The notes under the pieces are model-generated. The model had not been told where the DNA came from and ran no database searches. It worked only from the letters and a program-made list of their open reading frames with translations. Made by a program: the position numbers and the translations under genes. Below are positions 8,799 through 16,205 of a stretch of DNA of 64,000 nucleotides, in pieces. This DNA is from Segatella copri. Lineage in GTDB: Bacteria; Bacteroidota; Bacteroidia; Bacteroidales; Bacteroidaceae. Positions within the stretch are counted from its first letter, which is position 1, and each line of letters opens with the position of its first letter. The DNA lies in contig NZ_CP156891.1 of NCBI RefSeq assembly GCF_019249795.2, positions 1,216,001 to 1,280,000 on the forward strand, written 5' to 3'.

Positions 8799-10784
8799 AT
8801 GAAGAAAACAATTCCAGTAATAGGCATGGCTTGCAGCGTATGCTCTGCCAATGTTGAAAAGAAGCTGCAGTCGCTCGAGGGCATTAACTCCGCCTCGGTT
8901 TCCCTGGCAAGCCGAACTGCCCTGGTAGATTATGACCCCGACATTATCTCTCTGGAAGATATGAAACGGGAAATCAGCAACGCCGGATACGACCTCGTCA
9001 TCGAAAACGACAGAAGCGTGGAGGAAATCAACCGCCGTGAGTTCACCCTCCTGCGCCGCCGAACCCTCGCTTCCTGGCTCTTCGCCATCCTGACCATGAG
9101 TTTCTCTATGGGATGGATTTCCCTGGGCATGGAACAGAATATGATTTCAGATGGTGTTGCTTCGGCTCATCATTCGAGTTCCTTCGCCAACCAGATTTGT
9201 CTGCTCCTGGCACTCGCCAACCTGCTCTACTGCGGCAAACAGTTTTATGTTTCCGCCTGGAAGCAGCTTTTGCATCATACGGCAAACATGGATTCGCTCG
9301 TGGCACTCAGCACCCTCATCGCCTTCCTCTTCAGCACCTTCAACACCTTCTTCGGAGAAATGGTCTGGGGAGCGAGAGGCATAGAATGGCACACTTATTT
9401 CGATGCTTCCGTGATGATCATCACCTTCGTGCTGACCGGCAGATGCCTGGAAGAAAAAGCGAAGGACAGTACGGCAAGCAGCATCCGCCAACTGATGGGA
9501 ATGCAGCCGAAAACCGCCCGACTGGTGACTTACGAGAAGATAGAAGGCACCAACGACTACAAGATGGAGGAAGTTCCGATTTCCACCATTCAGATAGGCG
9601 ACATGATAGAGGTAAGAGCCGGCGAGAAGATTCCGGTGGATGGCGTGGTTACCCAGGCAGAGAGTTTCATGACTCCCGATGCTGCCTATGTAGATGAAGC
9701 AATGATCAGCGGCGAACCGACTCCGGCGATGAAAAAGGCAGGCGACAACGTGCTGGCCGGCACCATTCCGAGTCAGGGAAAGCTCCGCATGAGAGCCAAG
9801 CAAATTGGCGAGAACACCGCCCTGGCGCACATCATCCGAATGGTTCAGGAGGCGCAGGGCAGTAAGGCACCCGTGCAGCGCATCGTGGATAAGGCGGCTC
9901 TGATTTTCGTTCCAGCCGTGGCAGCCATCGCCCTTATCACCTTTATAATATGGTGGCTAATAGGCGGCAACGCAGCACTTCCGCAGGCCATTCTTTCAGC
10001 CGTAGCCGTTTTGGTCATTGCCTGTCCATGCGCCATGGGCTTAGCTACTCCTACCGCCCTGATGGTGGGCATCGGAAAGGCGGCGCAGAAGCAAATCCTT
10101 ATCAAGGATGCGTCGGCGCTGGAGAATCTCCACAAGATCAACGCCCTCGTCATCGACAAGACAGGCACCCTCACCATTCCTAACCAGAACATTGATTTCA
10201 CCAAACAGGAGGATTTGGATCTGGAGACAAGAGAGACCCTCAAACCTCATGCCCAGGAAGCGATGAAGCAGATGCAGGAAAAGGGAATAGAGGTCTATAT
10301 GATGAGTGGCGACAAGGAGGAAGCGGCTCACTACTGGGCAGAGAAAGCCGGCATCAAGCATTACCAGAGTAAGGTGCTGCCTGGCGACAAGCAGGCATTG
10401 GTAAAGAAACTTCAGGACGAAGGCAAGCAGGTAGCGATGGTGGGCGACGGAATCAACGACACCCAGGCTCTGGCCCTTGCCAACGTGAGCATGGCGATAG
10501 GAAAGGGAACGGATGTGGCGATGGATGTGGCACAGATTACGCTGATGAGCGACGACCTCTTGGCACTTCCGGAAGCCGTAAAACTGAGCCAGAAGACGGT
10601 TCACATGATTTGGCAGAATCTCTTCTGGGCGTTCATCTACAACATCATCTGCATCCCTCTGGCAGCCGGAGCACTGCATATCTTCGGCATTGATTTCCAG
10701 ATAACCCCAATGTGGGCAAGTGCCCTGATGGCCTTCTCCAGCGTAAGCGTAGTGCTTAATTCGCTGAGGCTGAGATTGGTGTAA
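8799..10784 (+). CDS. copA-like: Copper-type P1B ATPase with shortened nucleotide-binding domain
   Basis: The 661-residue protein has an N-terminal heavy-metal-associated domain (GMACSVC, Cys12 and Cys15), a long N-terminal membrane region, the actuator loop with SGEP in place of TGEP, the intramembrane CPC (near residue 408), DKTGT with phosphorylated Asp453, and GDGINDTQALA. These mark a Cu+-type efflux ATPase of the inner membrane. Oddly, only about 50 residues separate DKTGT from the SGD motif (Asp505). This is roughly half or less of the usual spacing, and no HP or GxGxxG signature of the ATP-binding N-domain is visible. The frame is intact, so this is a clean internal loss and not a frameshift. 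A hairpin terminator follows. It may be a degenerate or mechanistically altered pump. Confidence 0.85.
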   Translation: MKKTIPVIGMACSVCSANVEKKLQSLEGINSASVSLASRTALVDYDPDIISLEDMKREISNAGYDLVIENDRSVEEINRREFTLLRRRTLASWLFAILTMSFSMGWISLGMEQNMISDGVASAHHSSSFANQICLLLALANLLYCGKQFYVSAWKQLLHHTANMDSLVALSTLIAFLFSTFNTFFGEMVWGARGIEWHTYFDASVMIITFVLTGRCLEEKAKDSTASSIRQLMGMQPKTARLVTYEKIEGTNDYKMEEVPISTIQIGDMIEVRAGEKIPVDGVVTQAESFMTPDAAYVDEAMISGEPTPAMKKAGDNVLAGTIPSQGKLRMRAKQIGENTALAHIIRMVQEAQGSKAPVQRIVDKAALIFVPAVAAIALITFIIWWLIGGNAALPQAILSAVAVLVIACPCAMGLATPTALMVGIGKAAQKQILIKDASALENLHKINALVIDKTGTLTIPNQNIDFTKQEDLDLETRETLKPHAQEAMKQMQEKGIEVYMMSGDKEEAAHYWAEKAGIKHYQSKVLPGDKQALVKKLQDEGKQVAMVGDGINDTQALALANVSMAIGKGTDVAMDVAQITLMSDDLLALPEAVKLSQKTVHMIWQNLFWAFIYNIICIPLAAGALHIFGIDFQITPMWASALMAFSSVSVVLNSLRLRLV

Positions 10785-10793
10785 ATGAAAGAA

Positions 10794-10842
10794 AATGGCA
10801 GGTTCCCGATGCATCAATTTGGAACTTGCCATTATATTTTTC
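10794..10842 (+). terminator. Terminator after the P1B ATPase gene
   Basis: AATGGCAGGTTCC (10794-10806) pairs with GGAACTTGCCATT (10821-10833) and T-rich sequence follows. Confidence 0.8.
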
Positions 10843-11480
10843 CCCTTTTTCAAGCATACCCCAATACACTTTTCCTACGAAATAACCAAATAAAAAACAC
10901 ACTTTTCCTATGAAAACAAGGGCTAAAAGCTACACTTTTCCGAAAAAAAGCTTGATTTTAACCCATAAACCACCCTTTTTGCAAAGGCGATTTTCATAGC
11001 AAATCGTAAAGGACTTTTAAGGTATTGAAAAACCTTAATGACCGATAATGACCTTGACCTTAATGACCTTAACGACCTTATCCCCTAAATAGCCAGACTC
11101 CATTGTCAACAGAAAATCACATTACCCAAGCAAAAATGACAAGAAAGGCTGGATTGTTTTTTTGCAGAGAAAGGAGGAGAAAAACGCCCCTAGAAGCAAG
11201 AAAAAGTGGCTCCGATGGCACTTTTCACCCCTTCAGAAGGCAAAAATAAGAGTGGTTAAAGGCTGAATGAAAGGGGTAAAACAAGGAATTTCTTGATATA
11301 TTTTGTCAAGATTCTCGTAAAAAGAGCAAGAAAACTGGGGTAGAGAGAAGAGGAATATGTGCTGTTCCTACAATACAAAACATGGTACAAGCCGAAACTA
11401 CAACATAAGCTAATTCATTGATTATCATCATATTACAATCACCCATTATTTCTTTCCGAATAACTTTCAGAAGCCTAATC

Positions 11481-11638
11481 CGGTCATTTTCGGTCACGGT
11501 CATTTTCGGTCATTTTCGTTTTCGGGGGCGCAAATCTCCCCTATAGTATTATATAAATATATATTTATATATACTATAGGCCCAAATGACCGAATCATTT
11601 TGAAAATGACCGAAAATGACCATGACCGAAAATGACCG
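11481..11638. repeat. Concentric nested inverted repeat
   Basis: The outer arms 11481-11517 and 11602-11638 are 37 bp each with one mismatch, and each is built from repeats of CGGTCATTTT. The inner part, 11540-11580, is itself a near-perfect 41-bp AT-rich palindrome (CCTATAGTAT at the left end, ATACTATAGG at the right). Both palindromes share the same centre (about 11560). Such DNA could extrude a cruciform or be transcribed as a long hairpin. No transposase gene lies nearby. Confidence 0.85.
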
Positions 11639-11763
11639 CTTTCCAAACATCAAAAAACGATTCAAAAGGCGGCTTTTGCAATCAGATGTAAAAACCGCAA
11701 ACACTTATACTCCTATATATCAACCACTTACATAATATTTTTCAACATTCTACGGGAAAAAGC

Positions 11764-11794
11764 TTGCTTTCTGCTTCGAATTTTTGTATCTTTG
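11764..11794 (+). promoter_or_regulatory. Promoter without an obvious gene
   Basis: TTGC at 11764-11767, 19 bp, then TATCTTTG at 11787-11794 is a full consensus match. The next gene on this strand starts nearly 300 bp later and has its own -7 box. Confidence 0.65.
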
Positions 11795-11800
11795 CACCGG

Positions 11801-12010
11801 CAATCGAAAGAACAGTCTTCTTGTGCCAAAAGTCGGTCATCTATGAAGACCGAGGCTGGTCTTAATAGATGGCAGGCGCCGGTCATCAATGAAGACCACA
11901 AAATGGGCAGGAAACGGCTTTCTGGGGAATTGTGATTCAAGAAACTCTTAAACGCAGACTGAGCATGACAAACAAAACTTAACTTCTTCGAGGGTGGCGA
12001 TATTTTAACA
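11801..12010 (+). ncRNA. Candidate small RNA or long leader
   Basis: Downstream of the promoter at 11764-11794, this stretch has two copies of GGTCATC(T/A)ATGAAGACC (near 11834 and 11881). Each can fold on itself (GGTC/GACC), and the GGTCTTAATAGATGGC between them can pair with the first copy. No open frame of note is present on this strand. It may be a free RNA or the leader of the CPBP protease gene. No known RNA family was recognised, so this is only a candidate. Confidence 0.3.
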
Positions 12011-12053
12011 TAAAAATAACATGCACTTAACCCTACAAGCCAGGATTTTATTA

Positions 12054-12061
12054 TATCTTTG
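12054..12061 (+). promoter_or_regulatory. -7 box of the CPBP protease gene
   Basis: TATCTTTG lies 25 bp before the ATG at 12087. It falls inside the upstream in-frame extension, which argues against the earlier ATG at 12021. Confidence 0.55.
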
Positions 12062-12086
12062 CATAAAAAAACAAAACTACAGCTTT

Positions 12087-12923
12087 ATGGAAAAAGAGAA
12101 ACTTTCAGCAATCCTATCAAAGGGAAGAAACGGAACCAAGGGATGGTTTCTGTATCGTGCATGGCCTGGCACCAGAAGTGCCATCTACGTCTATCTGATG
12201 TCCATGCTTGCAGCCTTTCCGGTTGGCATTGCAGCAGCTTTGAGCTGCGAATTTATCGAATTCCTGACGAAGACAACCATCAATAGTGCATGGATCCCGG
12301 CAATTTATATGCTGGCTGCAGAGCTATATATGATTCATAAATGCCGGAAGAAATTCCACCTGCGTGTTCGCCTGGAAAAGATTCAGCAGAAGCCTAAGGC
12401 AATCATCTTCTTGCTGGTTTTCTTGGTGGGACTGTTCCAGGCCATTCCTATGAGTGTTTTAGAAAGATTCATGGATTTGCCTGATTACATGGAGCAGGAT
12501 TTTGTTAACCTGGCACATAATCCGATTGGAATTCTGGTGCTCTGCATCATTGCTCCTATAGCCGAAGAATACCTCTTCCGCGGATTGATGATGCGAAAGA
12601 TGCTGAGATGGAACATCAGTCCCTGGTATGCTATCATCGGCTCAAGCATCATGTTCGGGCTCATCCATCTCAACCCGGCACAGATTCCTGGACCCATCAT
12701 TCTGGGAATCGTCATGGCGTGGATGTGTTACCGAACCAGGAGTTTGATTCCGGGCATCATCATCCACATCACCAACAATACGCTCTGCCTGATTCCTGAA
12801 GAATGCTACGATACTTACATCGCCAGCACTCCGATGATGGAAGCAAGCCTCAGCCTGATAAGCATCGCAATCGTCATTCTGTCGATTTGGCTCTTCAACA
12901 AGAAGACTGCTGCTGCATCGTAA
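12087..12923 (+). CDS. CPBP-family intramembrane metalloprotease
   Basis: This 278-residue membrane protein has the three motifs of the CAAX-protease/bacteriocin-processing family: EEYLFRGLMMRKM (Glu-Glu plus Arg), FGLIHLNP (His) and HITNN near the C-terminus. Several hydrophobic segments surround them. Members cleave substrates within the inner membrane or act in bacteriocin self-immunity; the substrate here is unknown. An in-frame ATG at 12021 exists, but a -7 box overlaps that extension, so MEKEKLSAIL at 12087 is preferred. It converges with the thioesterase gene. Confidence 0.85.
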   Translation: MEKEKLSAILSKGRNGTKGWFLYRAWPGTRSAIYVYLMSMLAAFPVGIAAALSCEFIEFLTKTTINSAWIPAIYMLAAELYMIHKCRKKFHLRVRLEKIQQKPKAIIFLLVFLVGLFQAIPMSVLERFMDLPDYMEQDFVNLAHNPIGILVLCIIAPIAEEYLFRGLMMRKMLRWNISPWYAIIGSSIMFGLIHLNPAQIPGPIILGIVMAWMCYRTRSLIPGIIIHITNNTLCLIPEECYDTYIASTPMMEASLSLISIAIVILSIWLFNKKTAAAS

Positions 12924-12925
12924 AG

Positions 12926-12968
12926 AGACTTCATAAAAGGAAGTCTTCATAAGAAAGGCTTCCTTATC
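12926..12968. terminator. Overlapping hairpins between convergent genes
   Basis: AGACTTC pairs with GAAGTCT, and alternatively AAGGAAG pairs with CTTCCTT further on. This is consistent with a two-way terminator between the CPBP and thioesterase genes. Confidence 0.5.
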
Positions 12969-12992
12969 AAATTCCTCACCATAAGGGGAGAG

Positions 12993-13466
12993 TTATTCCT
13001 CCCCCTCTACCTTGCAGCAGTCGAATCCCATCTCTTTGGCTTTATCAGGACCAAAGGTAAAGTAGATGGCTTCGCCCTCATCACAAACCTCGCCTTTTGA
13101 ATTCTCCAGAGTCAGGTGGATGGTGACGATGTTACGGCGCTGACTGGCGATGTGACCACGCACCGTAATCTGCGAATCGGTGGTCATCACAGGTTTCTTG
13201 TACTTCACGTTGAGCTGCATCGTCACACCCGTGGTCTGCAGTTTGCGGTTGATGACCCAGCCTGCCACTTCATCCATCAGCATACTGATGATTCCGCCAT
13301 GCAGGGTATTGATCCAGCCCTGGTAATTCTCGCCGGGATTCCAGATGGTAAGCACATCCTCACCCTCTTCCCAAAACTCAAGATGCAAACCTACAGGATT
13401 GTTGGGGGCACAGCAAACGCAGTTGTAACCCTCCTTGTTCAAATATGGATTTAATATCTTCTTCAT
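12993..13466 (-). CDS. Hotdog-fold thioesterase, PaaI-like
   Basis: The 157-residue protein contains TLHGGIISMLMDEVAGW, the helix-start signature of PaaI/4HBT hotdog thioesterases with the Asp/Glu catalytic position. The N-terminus has a CVCC cluster (residues about 16-19) followed by APNNPVGL, found in a subgroup of small thioesterases. It likely hydrolyses an acyl-CoA in the cytoplasm; the substrate is unknown. It stands alone between convergent and divergent neighbours. Confidence 0.85.
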   Translation of the reverse strand: MKKILNPYLNKEGYNCVCCAPNNPVGLHLEFWEEGEDVLTIWNPGENYQGWINTLHGGIISMLMDEVAGWVINRKLQTTGVTMQLNVKYKKPVMTTDSQITVRGHIASQRRNIVTIHLTLENSKGEVCDEGEAIYFTFGPDKAKEMGFDCCKVEGEE

Positions 13467-13617
13467 TTTTCTAATTGATTAAACTGATTTCTAACTGATT
13501 AAACATTTTAAAACAATGCAAAGGTACGAATAATATCTAATAAGGCAAAGTTTTTAAAAATTATTATTATTAATTCCCTCTGATTACCTGAAAATAAGGG
13601 GGCAGACGGAGCCCAAA

Positions 13618-13694
13618 CTATTTAGAATAAATAAAAATACCTAAAAATGGGGATAAAGAAGAGCATCCTGCTATTTAGAAGAAATAAAAATACC
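13618..13694 (+). repeat. Pair of 24-bp direct repeats upstream of the porin promoter
   Basis: The copies at 13618-13641 and 13671-13694 differ at one position (T/G). The second ends 12 bp before the -33 box. The spacing is 53 bp, close to five helical turns, as expected for an activator site. Confidence 0.6.
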
Positions 13695-13706
13695 GATTAT
13701 TAAGTA

Positions 13707-13737
13707 TTGCTGGATTTAGAAATATCCTATACCTTTG
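13707..13737 (+). promoter_or_regulatory. Promoter of the porin gene
   Basis: TTGC at 13707-13710, 19 bp, then TACCTTTG at 13730-13737. Confidence 0.7.
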
Positions 13738-13825
13738 CAGCATGAATTAGCGAGATGCTCGCGAGAGGCGAGCAAATGAACAAGAAATGATACAAAACAT
13801 GAAGATTATACAAAAACATGAAGAA

Positions 13826-14866
13826 ATGAAGAGAATTATTTTTATTATTTTAGGCTGCATCAATATTTGCCTTGCTTATGCACAGAGCTTTAACGGACAA
13901 TATATTTCTGAATGGCAATGGGACATGAACAAAAATACGAATCTGATCAATCAGCTGAGATTGGAACTGAGTGTTCCGATAGGAAAAGGAAAGGATTCGT
14001 TCGAGGCGGCTACGCTGCATGTGGCAAAGACCAACGATGGCATTATTGACGACTGGCAGGGATTTTCGAACATAGATGCAGACAACAACTTCGCCATGCT
14101 TGCCGTGCTGGGCTACATGCACGAGTGGAATTCGGGCCATCTGTTTGTAGGTGTGAGGAATGTGAACGAGGATTTCTTCACCTCTGATGTTACGGCACTT
14201 TTCCAGAACAGCTCTGAGGGAATCTTCCCTACCGTTGCATCCAGCTATCCGATAGCCAACTATCCGTATTCGGGCTTGACCCTTTATTTTGATGTAACCA
14301 AGGGAAAATGGACATTCAGAAACAGTCTGTATAATGGTGCAGGATATAATGGTTGGAAAGCTCACGACAATCCTTTCCTGGTCCGCCCGAAGAAGGATGG
14401 AATCTTCAATATGTCGCAGTTGGAGTACAACGATAAAGGTGGGAAATATTTTGCAGGTGCTGCCGTTCATACCCGTCAATATCCGATCAACGAGGATGGC
14501 GAATTGGTTTCTGCAGATGAATCCAAGAGCAAAACCACCTGTGCCTGGTGGATTTACGGAGAGCAGAGCGTATGGAAGGCAGGCGACAAGAACATTTCGT
14601 GCATGGTACAGTATTCAGAGAACACCAGTCATCAGAATGCCTGCTACCGATACGCTGAACTGGGCGGCGCCTATCAGGACGATAAGAACGAGTGCGGCCT
14701 GTCAGGTCAGTACGCCCGCTTCCAGCAGGGTTCGGAATATTCGCTGGAAGTAACATGGAAAAGACAGCTGACGGAATCCATCTCCCTTCAGCCATCGTTC
14801 CAATACATCAAAAACGACAATGGAGATTTCACGGCGCTCAGTGCCCGACTCTATGTCAGTTTCTAG
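13826..14866 (+). CDS. Outer membrane porin, probably carbohydrate-selective (OprB-like)
   Basis: The protein starts with a signal peptide (MKRIIFIILGCINICLAYAQ) followed by a beta-barrel-rich sequence. GIIDDWQGFSNIDADNN near residue 80 and an ending of SARLYVSF with a C-terminal Phe fit outer-membrane insertion. Overall it resembles OprB-type carbohydrate porins, but it is short at about 346 residues. In-frame ATGs at 13787 and 13799 would add up to 13 polar residues before the signal peptide; 13826 is preferred because it gives a canonical signal sequence. Its end overlaps the convergent flippase gene by 11 bp. It is probably activator-controlled, given the direct repeats upstream. Confidence 0.65.
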   Translation: MKRIIFIILGCINICLAYAQSFNGQYISEWQWDMNKNTNLINQLRLELSVPIGKGKDSFEAATLHVAKTNDGIIDDWQGFSNIDADNNFAMLAVLGYMHEWNSGHLFVGVRNVNEDFFTSDVTALFQNSSEGIFPTVASSYPIANYPYSGLTLYFDVTKGKWTFRNSLYNGAGYNGWKAHDNPFLVRPKKDGIFNMSQLEYNDKGGKYFAGAAVHTRQYPINEDGELVSADESKSKTTCAWWIYGEQSVWKAGDKNISCMVQYSENTSHQNACYRYAELGGAYQDDKNECGLSGQYARFQQGSEYSLEVTWKRQLTESISLQPSFQYIKNDNGDFTALSARLYVSF

Positions 14867-15881
14867 CAATCCATTTCGGCAAGACCAGGGTGCCCATCAC
14901 CAGGAAAGGGTAATAGAAGATGGCGCGCCAGAGCATGGCGGCAAGGATGGCTACTGAGGCCTCGGGCAGGAAATCGGAATAATAAAGGCGGAACATCAAC
15001 TCTGCCACGCCACTTCCGCCAGGCGTAGGACTCAGAATGGAAATCATCCACATCACCCATTGGCGGCACCAAGCCACCAGCATGTTGCCCTGGCAATGGA
15101 AGGCAATGAGAATAGCTACCACGATGGCGAATCTCGACAGCCACGCCAGGGAAGTATAACCCATCAGCTGCAACCAGAATCTTCCGCCCTCCAGCTTTGC
15201 CTCCTCCGAAGCCATCGTCATCTCCTCGGAAAACTTCTCTACCTTGGGCAGGAATCTGCGAAGGAAAGGAATCTTGCAGCATCCCTTCAATACCCAGCCC
15301 AGAATCTGAGGACGATGCAACAATAAGAGGTAGAGGATGGCCGTCCAGACAGCAACGATAAGGGTGCTGACGATGAAGATAACCTGCACTCCGCCCTTAA
15401 TCCATTCGTTCGTAGCATCTACAGAAATCCCCACTCCATCAACCAAGCTGAACAAGAGATGCGACGGAACACAGAAATAGAGCAACACGCAACTGATGGC
15501 AAGAAAAGCCTCATCAGCCAGCAAGGCTGCAAACATGGTGAAGATACTTCTGCCTATAGAAACTCCCTCGCGATTGAGATAGACAAAAGCCAAACCACTT
15601 CCCCCCACCGCCGAAGGAGTGACGGCAGAAGTAAACTCGCAGAGCACATTGATGCGAAACGCCTCGGCTACGGATAACTTACGCTGGCAGAGATGACGGA
15701 AACGGAGGGTGAGCATCAGATTCTGGACCGCAAAGAGCAACACGCCCATTACTACCCCCAGAAAGAACCTGGGAGATAAATCTATCCTGCTCAGAACTTC
15801 CACATCAAACTCCCGAATCATCATTCCAACGATGACCACCAGTCCGATGGAAACCGCCAACCATAAATGCCATTTTTTCAT
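14856..15881 (-). CDS. Lysylphosphatidylglycerol synthase TM-region/flippase-like protein
   Basis: This 341-residue integral membrane protein has about eight hydrophobic segments and the family signatures NVLCEFTSAVTPSAVGGSG and SPTPGGSGVAELMF (UPF0104/AglD-like). It matches the membrane half of MprF without the synthase domain. Family members are thought to flip lipids or glycolipids across the inner membrane. The gene lies 48 bp downstream of a 53-codon remnant resembling a glycosyltransferase tail, which suggests it once followed an intact glycosyltransferase. Confidence 0.8.
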   Translation of the reverse strand: MKKWHLWLAVSIGLVVIVGMMIREFDVEVLSRIDLSPRFFLGVVMGVLLFAVQNLMLTLRFRHLCQRKLSVAEAFRINVLCEFTSAVTPSAVGGSGLAFVYLNREGVSIGRSIFTMFAALLADEAFLAISCVLLYFCVPSHLLFSLVDGVGISVDATNEWIKGGVQVIFIVSTLIVAVWTAILYLLLLHRPQILGWVLKGCCKIPFLRRFLPKVEKFSEEMTMASEEAKLEGGRFWLQLMGYTSLAWLSRFAIVVAILIAFHCQGNMLVAWCRQWVMWMISILSPTPGGSGVAELMFRLYYSDFLPEASVAILAAMLWRAIFYYPFLVMGTLVLPKWIARN

Positions 15882-15929
15882 ATTACTCTCAAAATAAAAC
15901 TATACTTTTTATATATAGTAATATAACGA

Positions 15930-16091
15930 TTAAATGGCCAATCTATTTTGTTGTCTGTCTATTAAATATTGATATCTATCCAAAACTTCTACAGCTATAT
16001 CATTCCAAGAGCGCACCAGAGTCTCCGCGGCTGCCGTATAGTTCATCCGCATCAACTCCCGAGATTGCATACTTCCGAAGAAGGTAATCAT
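15930..16091 (-). pseudogene. Remnant resembling a glycosyltransferase C-terminus
   Basis: This 53-codon frame (MITFFGSMQSRELMRMNYTA to YLIDRQQNRLAI, then TAA) has coding-like composition. It resembles the last helix region of GT4-type glycosyltransferases, where MQSRELMRMNY and LVRSWNDIAVE-like text follows the Rossmann domain. It lies directly upstream of the flippase gene on the same strand. No further similarity continues upstream; instead a direct repeat (TTAGAATACGATTAGA, twice) and a hairpin follow. It is most likely the 3' end left by a deletion, though a short independent gene cannot be excluded. Confidence 0.45.
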
Positions 16092-16147
16092 TTTTCCGAT
16101 AAGAGCATATTAGAATACGATTAGAATAATGATGTTAGAATACGATT

Positions 16148-16188
16148 AGAGCCCTATTCCAAAATCGGAATCTCGGAATAGGGCTCAG
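16148..16188. terminator. Hairpin downstream of the alkaline phosphatase gene
   Basis: GAGCCCTATTCC pairs perfectly with GGAATAGGGCTC. The T-tract on the minus side is weak, so termination strength is uncertain. Confidence 0.55.
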
Positions 16189-16205
16189 AAACATAAAATC
16201 AAAAT

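Larger units (their letters stand above)
10844..12020. other. 1.2-kb gene-free region rich in repeats
   Basis: No convincing coding region is present; open frames of 65 and 70 codons on the minus strand overlap repeat arms or a promoter. From left to right it holds three copies of ACACTTTTCC (about 10866-10940), a cluster of AATGACC/ACCTTAA repeats (11031-11082), a nested inverted repeat (11481-11638) and a promoter with a structured transcribed-looking stretch (11764 onward). The AATGACC word occurs both in the cluster and in the inverted-repeat arms, which suggests one composite element. Confidence 0.6.
13467..13825. other. Divergent intergenic region, thioesterase / porin
   Basis: It holds two near-identical 24-bp direct repeats (13618-13641 and 13671-13694, one mismatch, 53 bp apart) starting CTATTTAGAA, and a consensus promoter for the porin gene (13707-13737). 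No gene is seen. Confidence 0.65.

Noticed and set aside
11306..11503. 65-codon frame on the minus strand in the repeat-rich gap
   Set aside because: Its start lies within the arm of the large inverted repeat and no family or ribosome-binding site supports it.
11728..11940. 70-codon frame on the minus strand
   Set aside because: It covers a consensus plus-strand promoter and hairpin repeats, and its composition is not coding-like.
12021..12086. N-terminal extension of the CPBP protease
   Set aside because: A -7 promoter box lies inside it and the extension has no conserved features.
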